From Agromyces sp. H17E-10 (GTDB taxonomy: Bacteria; Actinomycetota; Actinomycetes; Actinomycetales; Microbacteriaceae): 64,000 nt of DNA. The translations under genes and the position numbers were made by a program. Under the pieces are notes generated by a model. It saw only the letters and a list, made by a program, of their open reading frames with translations, searched no databases and was not told the DNA's origin. Positions 1 through 12,308 of the stretch are shown in pieces; the first letter of the stretch is position 1, and each line of letters starts with the position of its first letter. The stretch is taken from assembly GCF_022919715.1 (NCBI RefSeq), contig NZ_CP095042.1:3782001-3846000 (forward strand). Direction: 5' to 3'.

Positions 1-1
1 C

Positions 2-940
<939 letters not shown>

Positions 941-958
941 CGGCGTCCGAAGCCGACG

Positions 959-995
959 AGCGGGCCCCGACACCATGACGGTGTCGGGGCCCGCT
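959..995. terminator. Hairpin between convergent clpX and sepH
   Basis: A perfect 16-bp stem (959-974 with 980-995) closes a 5-nt loop in the gap between the clpX stop and the sepH stop. No run of T follows on either strand. It is placed to end transcription from both sides. Confidence 0.75.
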
Positions 996-1050
996 CTCGT
1001 CGTGCTGTGCGGCCGCTCGGCGCGTCATCCGCGCCCCGGGCGGCGAGCCG

Positions 1051-2139
1051 TCAGGCCAGGTCGTCGTCGGTGCGGGCGCCGAAGACGATCTCGTCCCAGC
1101 TCGGCATCGACGCGCGACCCTTCTTCGCCGCTCGGCTCGATCCCGAGTTCGACGAGGAGGACGACGAGACCTTGCCCCAGATGCTGCGTGCGCCGGCTCC
1201 GGGCTTCTCGTCGGTGACCGGCTCGCTCGGCGTCTCGACGGCCGCTGCGGGTTCGTCGGCGGGCTCGGGGAGCGTGGGCTGCAGGGGAGCGGGGGCGTCG
1301 ACCGTCGCGGATTCGCGCTCGCCCCGACGGCGCCGCAGGGCCTCGAGCAGGTCGGCGGTCTCGCCCATCGACTGCTTCGGCTCGTCGGCGCGCTTGATCG
1401 CGGCTCGTGCGACGGCGGGGCTCGACGTCTGGGCGCTGCGGGCGTACGGCAGCGGCTCCAGGTGGGGGGCCGTGTCGTCGTCGCTCTGCTCGATCTCGTC
1501 GAACGTGAATGCGCCGCTGTCGAAGCGCGACTCGTCGGAGTCGGGCCCGACGGCGCGCAGCCGGGGGATGAGCCCGCCCTTGAGCTCGCCCTGCTGCGAG
1601 AGCGTGATGGCCTCGGAGTTGAGCGGCTGCAGCGACTGCTTGCGGGGCTCGAAGGTCCAGCGGGCGTCGTGGTCGATCGTGTCGGCGGTGAACTCGAGCT
1701 TGACGATCCAGCCGCGCTCCTCGTCCTTCCAGCTCGCCCAGCGTTCGCCCTCGGCACCGAGCTTCGCGAGCCGGTCGCGGATCACGCCGCCGAACGAGGC
1801 GGGCTCGTCGGCGGGATCGACGTCGAGGGTCACATTCACGGGCACGGCCAGTGCGGAGGTCACGACGTGTTCGCGCTCGGCCATGACGGGGCCCTCGAAC
1901 CGACGGATGTACTCGACCGCGGCGCCCGTGAGCTGGGCGACCTCCTCGGCCGACATGCCGCCCCTGATGTGGGCCTGCACCTCGCGGGGCGAGGGTTTCG
2001 GGCCGGTGTGCTGTTCGGGCTGCGCCTGGCGGATCCGCGACTGGAGCACTTCGTCGATCTCGATCCGGAAGCGCGCGCCATCGTCGGAGGCGGCGAGGAG
2101 CGCGCCGTTCTCGACCCCGATTACCTTGAGTTCCTGCAT
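1051..2139 (-). CDS. sepH: SepH-type septation protein (DUF3071)
   Basis: 362 aa from the chosen ATG (start MQELKVIGVENG); a further ATG 15 codons upstream is possible, but the family begins at this point. The N-terminal third is the conserved DUF3071 domain with a helix-turn-helix-like stretch (around SAEEVAQLTG). The middle is a low-complexity Pro/Ala/Glu linker, and the end carries the short conserved motif PSWDEIVFG. In Streptomyces and mycobacteria SepH binds FtsZ and promotes FtsZ assembly at the septum. Here it is convergent with clpX and divergent from the DUF4193 gene. Function is by family; nothing in the sequence looks broken. Confidence 0.88.
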   Translation of the reverse strand: MQELKVIGVENGALLAASDDGARFRIEIDEVLQSRIRQAQPEQHTGPKPSPREVQAHIRGGMSAEEVAQLTGAAVEYIRRFEGPVMAEREHVVTSALAVPVNVTLDVDPADEPASFGGVIRDRLAKLGAEGERWASWKDEERGWIVKLEFTADTIDHDARWTFEPRKQSLQPLNSEAITLSQQGELKGGLIPRLRAVGPDSDESRFDSGAFTFDEIEQSDDDTAPHLEPLPYARSAQTSSPAVARAAIKRADEPKQSMGETADLLEALRRRRGERESATVDAPAPLQPTLPEPADEPAAAVETPSEPVTDEKPGAGARSIWGKVSSSSSSNSGSSRAAKKGRASMPSWDEIVFGARTDDDLA

Positions 2140-2334
2140 CGCGACAAGCCCTTCCGTGCTTTCGTCTCCGCCCAAGGATGCCACGGCCGAACGGGTGCTC
2201 GCGGGAATAGCGCGGGCGCGGCGGAAGTTGAGCAGGAAGCATCGGACGACGGCCGCGCAAAGGGTTTGCTTACGTGATCGTTTTGATGCAGACTATGGCC
2301 GCCGAATCTCCGGCGCTTGAGGAAATGGATGGGA

Positions 2335-2628
2335 ATGGCAACGGATTACGACGCCCCGCGGAAGACCGAAGACGACTCGGAGTCGATCGAGGCCCTCAAG
2401 GAACGCGTCCCCGACAAGATGTCGGGTGTGGTCGACGTCGATGACGCCGACAACCCCGGAGGTTTCGACCTGTCGGGTGCCGACCTGTCGGATGTCGAGC
2501 TCGACGTCGTCGTGCTGCCACCGCAGGCCGATGAGTTCACGTGTGTGAACTGCTTCCTCGTGAAGCACCGCTCGCAGATCGACCACGAGACGAAGCTCGG
2601 GCCGATCTGCCTGGAGTGCGCCTCCTAA
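2335..2628 (+). CDS. DUF4193 small zinc-ribbon-like protein
   Basis: 97 aa, acidic, starting MATDYDAPRKTED as is usual for DUF4193. The C-terminus has two CxxC pairs (CVNC and CLEC) about 20 residues apart, consistent with a zinc ribbon. A GAGGA ribosome site lies at 2319-2323, 11 nt before this ATG and 5 nt before an in-frame ATG at 2329, so the protein may start two codons earlier. A possible promoter with -10 GACTAT lies at 2291-2296. The family is almost confined to Actinobacteria and has no established function. The stop overlaps the tail of the convergent DUF3093 gene by 4 nt. Confidence 0.88.
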   Translation: MATDYDAPRKTEDDSESIEALKERVPDKMSGVVDVDDADNPGGFDLSGADLSDVELDVVVLPPQADEFTCVNCFLVKHRSQIDHETKLGPICLECAS

Positions 2629-3089
2629 GCGCTCTGCTCCGTACCGTCAGGCCGTCGCGATCCGTTGATCGCGGCGGCCAGTTCTTTGGGATGCCGCGTC
2701 GAGACGAGCCAGTAGGGGGTCGGGTCCGCGGGGTCGACGACGGGAACCCGCACGACGGGCCGGATCCAGCCGCGGATCACGAGGAACGCGCGGGCGTCGA
2801 GCCCGGTTCCCCGCTCCATGCGGGCGGCGGCCTCGTCGGCCGCGACCGCCTCGCCGAGCAGGTCGAGCGAGATCTCGGCGCGTCCGGCGTGGAACCGACC
2901 GTCGCGCACCTCGACGACCGGCGCGGTGATCGTGAGCGCGCCGGCCACGGCGGCGTAGAGGATGATGCCGGTGGCGATGCCGGCGGGCATCGACACGGGA
3001 GCCAGCACCAGGATGCTCGCGGGCACGAGCAGCAGGCTGGCGAGGTAGATCCACGGCGTCGGCCACAGTTTCTCGCGATAGTCGGGCAT
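2625..3089 (-). CDS. DUF3093 membrane protein
   Basis: 154 aa. Two hydrophobic segments lie near the N-terminus (about residues 14-30 and 35-55), forming a hairpin in the membrane, followed by a soluble basic domain of about 95 residues (motifs RGWIRPVVRV and YWLVSTRHP). This matches DUF3093, an actinobacterial family found beside dut and DUF4193, as in M. tuberculosis Rv2697c-Rv2699c. No biochemical role is known to me. It is divergent from dut; the 85-bp gap must hold both promoters. Confidence 0.85.
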   Translation of the reverse strand: MPDYREKLWPTPWIYLASLLLVPASILVLAPVSMPAGIATGIILYAAVAGALTITAPVVEVRDGRFHAGRAEISLDLLGEAVAADEAAARMERGTGLDARAFLVIRGWIRPVVRVPVVDPADPTPYWLVSTRHPKELAAAINGSRRPDGTEQSA

Positions 3090-3162
3090 GGGTCTATCAG
3101 ATCAGACTTCCGTGCCGCCGGTCACCTCGCCCCTTCCGTGCTCGCTCCCCGGACTTCTGCAC

Positions 3163-3168
3163 TAGCCT
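3163..3168 (+). promoter_or_regulatory. -10 box (TAGCCT) of dut, leaderless
   Basis: TAGCCT fits the actinobacterial TANNNT -10 and ends 6 nt before the dut GTG, so transcription should start at the start codon itself. No ribosome-binding site precedes the GTG. No convincing -35 is seen. Confidence 0.55.
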
Positions 3169-3174
3169 CTTACG

Positions 3175-3633
3175 GTGACCGATTCCGTCGACGTCCTCAT
3201 CACCGCCGAGCGCACCCCCGAGTACGCCCATCCGGGCGACGCAGGAGCCGACCTGCACGCCGCCGAGGCGGTCGTGCTCGGCCCCGGCGAGCGTGCGACC
3301 GTCGGCACCGGCGTCTCGATCGCCCTGCCCGACGGCTACGTCGCGTTCGTGGTCCCGCGATCGGGTCTGGCGTTCAAGCACGGCATCACGATCGTGAACG
3401 CACCCGGCACGGTCGACGCCGGCTACCGGGGCGAGATCAAGGTCGCACTGCTCAACACCGACACGCGCGAGTCGTACGCCATCGCGAAGGGCGATCGAAT
3501 TGCGCAGATCGTCGTGATGCCCGTCAGCCGGGCGCGCTTCGTCGAGGTCGAGCAATTGCCGGGCAGCCTGCGCGGCGACGGGGGATTCGGCTCCACGGGA
3601 TTCGGGGAGCACAAGTCAGGAGTGAACGCGTGA
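3175..3633 (+). CDS. dut: Deoxyuridine triphosphatase
   Basis: 152 aa, GTG start. All five trimeric dUTPase motifs are visible in order: PGDAGADL (1), PRSGLA (2), GTVDAGYRGEI (3, with the catalytic Asp), KGDRIAQIVV (4) and the C-terminal RGDGGFGSTG (5), which closes over the active site. The enzyme hydrolyses dUTP to dUMP and pyrophosphate, keeping uracil out of DNA and feeding dTMP synthesis. Length is typical. Probably translated from a leaderless mRNA. Its stop overlaps the GTG of the DUF3710 gene (GTGA), indicating translational coupling. Confidence 0.97.
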   Translation: MTDSVDVLITAERTPEYAHPGDAGADLHAAEAVVLGPGERATVGTGVSIALPDGYVAFVVPRSGLAFKHGITIVNAPGTVDAGYRGEIKVALLNTDTRESYAIAKGDRIAQIVVMPVSRARFVEVEQLPGSLRGDGGFGSTGFGEHKSGVNA

Positions 3634-4250
3634 GCGACATCGAGAACACCGACGGGGTTCCCGTCGACCAGCCCAAGTCGGCCCCCGACGACCGTGCCAG
3701 TGCCGGACCGCTCGACGAGGCCGAGGCGAACCCGGTTCGACCGTACGTCGATCTCGGCGGGGTGAAGATCCTCCCGCGCGAGGGCCTGCATCTCCGGCTC
3801 GAGGTCGAGGAGGGCACGAAGCGCGTCGTCGCGATCGGGCTCGACTACGCGAACTCGACGCTGCAGGTGCAGCCGTTCGCGGCGCCCCGTTCGAGCGGGT
3901 TGTGGCATGAGATCCGTGGGCAGATCGCCGATCAGATCGCCCGTCAGGGCGGCACCACGACCGTCCGCGAGGGAACGTTCGGCCCCGAGCTGCTCGCGCA
4001 GATCCCGGTCGCCGCTGGCGAGGGCCAGCAGGGCCAGATGCGTCTCGCGCGCTTCATCGGCGTCGACGGGCCGCGGTGGTTCCTGCGCGGCGTCATCGCC
4101 GGGCAGGCCGCGGTCGACCCGGCCGCTGCGGCGCAGATCGAAGACCTGTTCCGCTCGATCGTGGTGGTCCGCGGGGCGACGCCGATGCCGCCGCGCGACC
4201 TGATCCCGCTGCGCATGCCGGCCTCGTCCGCCGGCGCACCGACGGCGTAG
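3630..4250 (+). CDS. DUF3710 protein
   Basis: 206 aa, GTG start overlapping the dut stop by 4 nt. A disordered acidic leader of about 35 residues precedes a compact domain beginning VRPYVDLGGVKILP and containing RFIGVDGPRWFLRG, the hallmark of DUF3710. The family sits next to dut in most Actinobacteria (Rv2696c in M. tuberculosis); its molecular role is not established. No transmembrane segment or catalytic motif is evident. Confidence 0.87.
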   Translation: MSDIENTDGVPVDQPKSAPDDRASAGPLDEAEANPVRPYVDLGGVKILPREGLHLRLEVEEGTKRVVAIGLDYANSTLQVQPFAAPRSSGLWHEIRGQIADQIARQGGTTTVREGTFGPELLAQIPVAAGEGQQGQMRLARFIGVDGPRWFLRGVIAGQAAVDPAAAAQIEDLFRSIVVVRGATPMPPRDLIPLRMPASSAGAPTA

Positions 4251-4251
4251 G

Positions 4252-5037
4252 GTGACCGAGGCGACGGGCGCCGGGCGCCCCGAACCCGACGACGACGCGG
4301 ATGCCGCGGGCGAATCCGCGTCCGACGCAGGCGAGTTCGGCCGGGCGTTCGCAGCCGCGGCCGAGAAGAGCGGACTCGGCGCGCTCGCGCGCGACGAGAA
4401 GCTGAGCGGGCGCGACCTGCTGACCGCGGTCGGCGGTGTTCGCGGCATCCTCGAGGCGCTGCTGCCGGGGCTCGTGTTCCTCATCGTCTACAGCTCGCTC
4501 ACGAGCTTCGCCGGACAGGACGCGCAAGCCGCCCTGATTCCGGCGCTCATCGCGTCGGTCGGACTCGCCGTCGTGTTCACACTCGTGCGGGTCGCGACGA
4601 AGGGGCAACCCACGCAGGCGATCGCCGGACTCATCGGCGTGCTCGCCTCGGCGGCGCTCGCGCTGTGGACGGGCAACGCCCGCGACAACTACGTACTCGG
4701 CTTCTTCACGAACGCCGCCTACGCGCTCGCGCTCATCGTCTCGCTCCTCGTGCGCTGGCCCGCGATCGGGCTGATCGTCGGATTCCTCATGGGCGACGGG
4801 GTCGCCTGGCGGAAGGACCGTCGCAAGTACCGGGCGATGCAGTTCCTCACCCTCGTCTGGATCGGCCTCTTCGTCGCCCGACTGGCGGTGCAGGTGCCGT
4901 TCTACCTCGCCGACAACGTCGAAGCGCTCGGCGCGATGCGGCTGCTCATGGGCGTGCCGCTGTACGCCCTCGTGCTCGTCTTCTCGTGGCTCGTCGTGCG
5001 CGCGGTCTACCCGTCGGCCAAGCAACCGACCGAGTGA
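4252..5037 (+). CDS. DUF3159 integral membrane protein
   Basis: 261 aa, GTG start one base after the preceding stop, so the third gene of the dut operon. An acidic N-terminal tail of about 45 residues is followed by six or so hydrophobic helices (from GILEALLPGLVFLIVY to YALVLVFSWLVVRAV). The motif GDGVAWRKDRRKYRAMQFLTLVW with its conserved basic loop is typical of DUF3159. Known only as an actinobacterial membrane family near dut; a transport role is possible but unproven. Confidence 0.86.
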   Translation: MTEATGAGRPEPDDDADAAGESASDAGEFGRAFAAAAEKSGLGALARDEKLSGRDLLTAVGGVRGILEALLPGLVFLIVYSSLTSFAGQDAQAALIPALIASVGLAVVFTLVRVATKGQPTQAIAGLIGVLASAALALWTGNARDNYVLGFFTNAAYALALIVSLLVRWPAIGLIVGFLMGDGVAWRKDRRKYRAMQFLTLVWIGLFVARLAVQVPFYLADNVEALGAMRLLMGVPLYALVLVFSWLVVRAVYPSAKQPTE

Positions 5038-5042
5038 TACAG

Positions 5043-5062
5043 TTATCTCGACGTCAAGATAA
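5043..5062. promoter_or_regulatory. 18/20 palindrome upstream of acnA, candidate operator
   Basis: TTATCTCGACGTCAAGATAA reads the same on both strands except for one base pair in each arm. It lies 131 bp before the acnA start and only 5 bp after the DUF3159 stop. It has no loop, so it is a DNA-binding-protein site rather than an RNA hairpin. The regulator is not identifiable from the window. Confidence 0.6.
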
Positions 5063-5193
5063 ATCCGCACACCGTGCGAGGCCTGTCGGCGGGCATTCGG
5101 CTTAGGTTACCCTTGCTGGATCGGCCCCCTGTCTGACGGAGAAGATGGAGTGTTGTCCGCATGCCGGGCGGCATCCACGAAGGAGAGGACATC

Positions 5194-8004
<2,811 letters not shown>

Positions 8005-8017
8005 CGCGCACCACCTC

Positions 8018-8059
8018 GACGACAGGGCGATCGGCGATTGCGCCGATCGCCCTGTCGTC
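8018..8059. terminator. 19-bp hairpin after acnA
   Basis: 8018-8036 pairs perfectly with 8041-8059 around an ATTG loop, 13 nt after the acnA stop. There is no U-tract, but the stem is long and GC-rich. Confidence 0.75.
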
Positions 8060-8137
8060 TGCCCGGGCGCTCAGGTTGCCCGGCGTAGACTCGTTCCGTT
8101 CGGCGGCATCGTCCGCGTCACCCCGGAGGCCCAACGC

Positions 8138-10084
8138 ATGACCTTGCTCGAGACGATCCGAGGCCCCCGCGACCTCGACGCACTCTCGAAGGAGCAGCTG
8201 GAGCAGCTCGCCGTCGAGGTGCGGGAGCACCTCGTCGCCGACGTGGCGAAGACCGGCGGCCACCTGGGGCCGAACCTCGGCGTGGTCGAGTTGACGATCG
8301 CGATCCACCGCGTGTTCGACTCCCCGCGTGACGCGATCGTGTTCGACACGGGCCACCAGTCGTACGTGCACAAGCTACTCACCGGTCGCCAGGACTTCTC
8401 GACCCTTCGTCAGACGGGGGGCCTCGCCGGATATCCGCAGCGCAGCGAGTCGGAGCACGACATCGTCGAGTCGTCGCACGCGTCGAGCTCGCTCTCGTGG
8501 GCCGACGGCATCTCGAAGGCCTTCGAGATGACCGGTCAGCACGACCGTCACGTCGTCGCCGTCGTCGGCGACGGCGCCCTCACGGGCGGCATGACCTGGG
8601 AGGCGCTCAACAACATCTCCGACGACAACACGCGCAAGCTGATCGTCGTGGTGAACGACAACGGTCGCTCGTATGCGCCGACGATCGGCGGCATGGCGCG
8701 GTTCCTGAACTCCGTGCGCACGAAGCGCACCTACCGCAACCTGCACCTGTCGAGCCGTGACGCGTTCGAGAAGATGGGCGGCCCGGCGACGGCGTTCTAC
8801 CGAGGCGTCCGCGGCGGCCTGCACGGCTTCCTCTCACGGTTCACGGACAACGAGGCGCTCTACTCGAACCTGGACATCAAGTACGTCGGCCCCGTCGACG
8901 GTCATGACGAGCAGGCGCTGGAGGCGGCCCTCCAGCAGGCGAAGCATTACGGCGCACCCGTCATCGTGCACGCGATCACCGAGAAGGGTCGTGGCTACGA
9001 GCCGGCCCGCAACGACGTCGCCGACCAGTTCCACGCCGTCGGCCAGATCGACCCCGAGACGGGCGAGCCGCTCGACACCGGGGGAGCGAAGAGCTGGACC
9101 AGCGTCTTCGCCGACGAGCTCGTGCACCTCGCCGAGCGCGACGACCGCCTCGTGGGCATCACCGCGGCGATGCTGCGGCCCACGGGCCTGCACCGGATGG
9201 CCGAGCGCTTCCCGACGCGCGTGTTCGACGTCGGCATCGCCGAGCAGCACGCCGTGACGTCTGCGGCGGGCCTCGCGTTCGGGGGACTGCACCCCGTCGT
9301 CGCGGTCTACGCGACGTTCATGAATCGCGCGTTCGACCAGCTCCTCATGGACGTCGCGCTGCACAAGGCCGGCGTCACGTTCGTGCTCGACCGCGCAGGC
9401 GTCACCGGGCCTGATGGCCCAAGTCACCACGGCGTCTGGGATCTCTCGATCCTCCAGGTCGTCCCGGGCATCCGCATCGCGGCCCCGCGCGACGCGATCC
9501 GCCTCGCCGAGGAGCTCGGCGAAGCCGTGCAGGTGACGGATGCCCCGACCGTGCTGCGATTCCCGAAGGGGTCGGTCGGTACCGAGTACGACGCCGTCCG
9601 TCGCACCGACGACGGCGTCGACGTGCTCGTCGAATCCGACCGCAGGGACGTGCTCATCGTGACCGTCGGCCCGATGGCCGGCATCGGGCTCGAGGTGGCC
9701 GAGCGGCTCGAGGCGCAGGGCATCGGTGCGACCGTCGTCGACCCGCGCTGGGTCGTGCCCGTGCCGCGCAGCGTCGTCGAGCTCGCGGGCGACTACCGCA
9801 TCGTCGTATCGCTCGAGGATGGTATCCGCGTCGGCGGTGTCGGCACGCGCATCCGCCAGGACCTGCGCGAGGCGGGCGTCGACACGGCCGTCACCGAGCT
9901 CGGGCTGCCCGACGAGTTCCTCGAGCACGGTTCACGCTCCGACATCCTCGAGCGTGTCGGGCTGACCCCGCAGCACATCGCCCACGACGTCACGGCGATG
10001 GTGCTCGGCACCAAGCTTCCGCACGCGCGTGGGGCGTCGGGCGACACCGGCACGCAGCCGATCGTCGCGCACGCCCGCAAGTAG
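8138..10084 (+). CDS. dxs: 1-deoxy-D-xylulose-5-phosphate synthase
   Basis: 648 aa. ATG at 8138 preceded by GGAGG (8125-8129) with 8-nt spacing. Condenses pyruvate and glyceraldehyde-3-phosphate to DXP using thiamine diphosphate, the first step of the MEP isoprenoid pathway. Seen: the N-terminal LAVEVREHL and HLGPNLGVVELTIAIH regions, the ThDP/Mg motif GDGALTGGMTWEALNN, the pyrimidine-domain GIAEQHAVTSAAG, DRAGVTGPDGPSHHG, and the C-terminal transketolase domain. Full length. Monocistronic between two hairpins; adjacency to the rnd/DUF3000 region recalls Rv2680-Rv2682c. Confidence 0.97.
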   Translation: MTLLETIRGPRDLDALSKEQLEQLAVEVREHLVADVAKTGGHLGPNLGVVELTIAIHRVFDSPRDAIVFDTGHQSYVHKLLTGRQDFSTLRQTGGLAGYPQRSESEHDIVESSHASSSLSWADGISKAFEMTGQHDRHVVAVVGDGALTGGMTWEALNNISDDNTRKLIVVVNDNGRSYAPTIGGMARFLNSVRTKRTYRNLHLSSRDAFEKMGGPATAFYRGVRGGLHGFLSRFTDNEALYSNLDIKYVGPVDGHDEQALEAALQQAKHYGAPVIVHAITEKGRGYEPARNDVADQFHAVGQIDPETGEPLDTGGAKSWTSVFADELVHLAERDDRLVGITAAMLRPTGLHRMAERFPTRVFDVGIAEQHAVTSAAGLAFGGLHPVVAVYATFMNRAFDQLLMDVALHKAGVTFVLDRAGVTGPDGPSHHGVWDLSILQVVPGIRIAAPRDAIRLAEELGEAVQVTDAPTVLRFPKGSVGTEYDAVRRTDDGVDVLVESDRRDVLIVTVGPMAGIGLEVAERLEAQGIGATVVDPRWVVPVPRSVVELAGDYRIVVSLEDGIRVGGVGTRIRQDLREAGVDTAVTELGLPDEFLEHGSRSDILERVGLTPQHIAHDVTAMVLGTKLPHARGASGDTGTQPIVAHARK

Positions 10085-10104
10085 CCTGCGCAGGTTCTCC
10101 GAAC

Positions 10105-10146
10105 ACGCAACGGGCCCGCGACCTTCCGGTCGCGGGCCCGTTGCGT
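10105..10146. terminator. 19-bp perfect hairpin between convergent dxs and fadJ
   Basis: 10105-10123 pairs perfectly with 10128-10146 around a TTCC loop. It sits between two genes that converge and has no U-tract on either side, so it likely serves both. Confidence 0.78.
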
Positions 10147-10158
10147 GGAGGTGACGGC

Positions 10159-12303
10159 CTACGCGCCGACCCCGCGAATCGCGGGGTGGTGGAAGGTGTC
10201 GCCGAACACGCGCTCCGACGCGCCCACGCGGTCGAGGTAGGGCGTGGCACCGCCGGCCTGGAACGGCCAGCCGGCGCCGAGGATGAGGCAGAGGTCGATG
10301 TCCTCCGCCGCGGCGACGACGCCCTCGTCGAGCATGAGCTTGATCTCGCGGGCGAGCTCGTCCTCGACGCGACGCAGGATCGTCGCGGCGTCGACGGCGG
10401 TCTTGCCGACCGTGATGGCCTTCTTCGCGTCCTTCGTGAGGTCGGTGACCTTGCCGTGCTTGTCCTTCTCGACGACGGGAGCGCCGAGCTTCGACAGCGC
10501 GTGCATGTTCTGGGAGGCGTAGAAGCGCTCGGGGAACTCGCGCACCATCGTGTCCTGCACGTGGGCGGCGACCGCCCAGCCGACGAGGTCGATGAGCTCG
10601 AACGGCCCCATCGGCAGGCCGATCGGTGCGAGCGCCTTCTCGACGACGGGCACCGGCGTGCCCTCGTCGACGGCGCGTGCCGCCTCGCCCATGACCTTCG
10701 CGAGCAGGCGGTTCACGACGAAGCCCGGTGCGTCGGCCGTGAGCACGGCGCTCTTGTGGAGCTTGGCCGCCGTCGCGAACGCGGTGGCGAGGGTCTCGTC
10801 GTCGGTCTTCGGCGTCTTGACGATCTCGAGGAGCGGCATGACGGCGACCGGGTTGAAGAAGTGGAAGCCCACGAGGCGCTCGGGGTGCGCGAGGTTCGCA
10901 CCGATCTCCTCGACCGAGAGCGAGGAGGTGTTCGTCGCCATGACGGCGGTCTCGGACAGGTGCGGCTCGACCTCGGCGAACACCTGCTGCTTCACGGCCA
11001 GGTCTTCGAAGACGGCCTCGATGACCCAGTCGCAGTCGGCGAAGTCGGCCTTGTCGGTCGTACCCGAGACGAGGGCGCGCAGGCGGTTCGCCTCGTCGCC
11101 GTCGATGCGGCCCTTCTGCTCGAGCGTGCCGATCTCGTCGCGGATGTACGCGAGGCCCTTGTCGACGCGCGCCTGGTCGAGATCGGTGATGACCACCGGC
11201 ACCTGCAGGCGGCGCACGAACAGCAGCGCGAACTGGCTCGCCATGAGACCCGCGCCGATGATGCCGACCTTCGTCACCTTGCGGGCGAGCGACTTGTCGG
11301 GCGCACCGGCGGGCCGCTTGGCGCGCTTCTGCACGAGGTTGAACGCGTAGATCGACGCGACGAACTGGTCGCCTGCCACGAGGTCGGCGAGCGCCTCGTC
11401 CTCTCGGGCGAAGCCCTCGGCCTTCGTGCCCGACTTCGCCGCCTTGAGCAGGTCGAGGGCGACGTACGGGGACTTCGCGGTCGTGCCGAGCTTGCCCTCG
11501 ATGCTCTTGCGTGCGATGCCGACCGCGACGTCCCACTTGGCGAGCCGTTCGAGCTTGCCGGGCACGTTCGGACGCTTCACCTGCACCGAGCCGCCGAGCA
11601 CGCCGTCGGCCCACTTGAGCGAGTCCTCGAGGAAGTTGACCGGGGCGAACATCGCGTCGGCGATGCCGAGGTCGAACGCGTCCTTCGCCTTCAGCATGCG
11701 GTTGTTCTTGAGCGGGTTCTCGATGACGACCTTGAGGGCGTTCTCGATGCCGATGAGGTTCGGCAGCAGGTACGCGCCGCCCCAGGCGGGCACGATGCCG
11801 AGGAAGACCTCGGGGAGTGCGATCGCCGGCGCCGAGGCATCCACCGTGCGGTAATCGCTGTTGAGCGCGATCTCGAGGCCGCCGCCGAGGGCGAGGCCGT
11901 TGATGAACGTGAACGACGGCACGCCGAGCTCGCTCAGCTTGCCGAACACCATGTGCCCGAGCTGGCCCATCTGCAGCGCGATGGCGCGGCTCGGGATCTC
12001 GCCGACCTTCGAGAGGTCGGCGCCCGCCGCGAGGAAGTACGGCTTGCCGGTGACGGCGACCGCCTGGATCTCGCCCGCCGCGGCACGGCCCTTCAGCTCG
12101 TCGAGGCGGTCGTTCAGTTCGAGCAGCGTGACCGGGCCGAGCGTCGACGGACGCGTGTGGTCGCGCCCGTTGTCGAGCGTGATGAGGGCGATGGTGCGTC
12201 CGGACGCGAGGCGGATGTCGCGCACGTACGAGTGCGTGACGACCTCGTCGTCGGCGAACGCGGCCGCCAGCTCGGAGAAGTCGATCTTCGAGTAGTCGGT
12301 CAT
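10159..12303 (-). CDS. fadJ: Bifunctional enoyl-CoA hydratase / 3-hydroxyacyl-CoA dehydrogenase
   Basis: 714 aa, ATG (MTDYSKIDF), 5 nt after the thiolase stop. Residues about 1-280 are a crotonase fold with the oxyanion and catalytic segment GLALGGGLEIALNSD. From about residue 330 a Rossmann domain begins KVGIIGAGLMASQ, followed by the dehydrogenase signature VGFHFFNPVAVMPLLEIV with the catalytic His, then two C-terminal dehydrogenase domains (LLDEGVV, GWPFQAGG). It hydrates trans-2-enoyl-CoA and oxidises the 3-hydroxy product with NAD. With the upstream thiolase it forms a complete two-gene beta-oxidation operon. Symbol could equally be fadB. Confidence 0.93.
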   Translation of the reverse strand: MTDYSKIDFSELAAAFADDEVVTHSYVRDIRLASGRTIALITLDNGRDHTRPSTLGPVTLLELNDRLDELKGRAAAGEIQAVAVTGKPYFLAAGADLSKVGEIPSRAIALQMGQLGHMVFGKLSELGVPSFTFINGLALGGGLEIALNSDYRTVDASAPAIALPEVFLGIVPAWGGAYLLPNLIGIENALKVVIENPLKNNRMLKAKDAFDLGIADAMFAPVNFLEDSLKWADGVLGGSVQVKRPNVPGKLERLAKWDVAVGIARKSIEGKLGTTAKSPYVALDLLKAAKSGTKAEGFAREDEALADLVAGDQFVASIYAFNLVQKRAKRPAGAPDKSLARKVTKVGIIGAGLMASQFALLFVRRLQVPVVITDLDQARVDKGLAYIRDEIGTLEQKGRIDGDEANRLRALVSGTTDKADFADCDWVIEAVFEDLAVKQQVFAEVEPHLSETAVMATNTSSLSVEEIGANLAHPERLVGFHFFNPVAVMPLLEIVKTPKTDDETLATAFATAAKLHKSAVLTADAPGFVVNRLLAKVMGEAARAVDEGTPVPVVEKALAPIGLPMGPFELIDLVGWAVAAHVQDTMVREFPERFYASQNMHALSKLGAPVVEKDKHGKVTDLTKDAKKAITVGKTAVDAATILRRVEDELAREIKLMLDEGVVAAAEDIDLCLILGAGWPFQAGGATPYLDRVGASERVFGDTFHHPAIRGVGA

Positions 12304-12308
12304 GTCGT

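Noticed and set aside
1025..2260. Long open frames opposite or shifted from real genes (for example over sepH, acnA, fadJ and alaS)
   Set aside because: Arg/Pro/Ala-rich translations typical of out-of-frame reading in GC-rich DNA; the overlapped genes have clear family matches.
5102..5109. IdeR/DtxR-like site TTAGGTTA upstream of acnA
   Set aside because: Only one half-site is present; the other half does not match the 19-bp consensus, so it is not listed as a feature.
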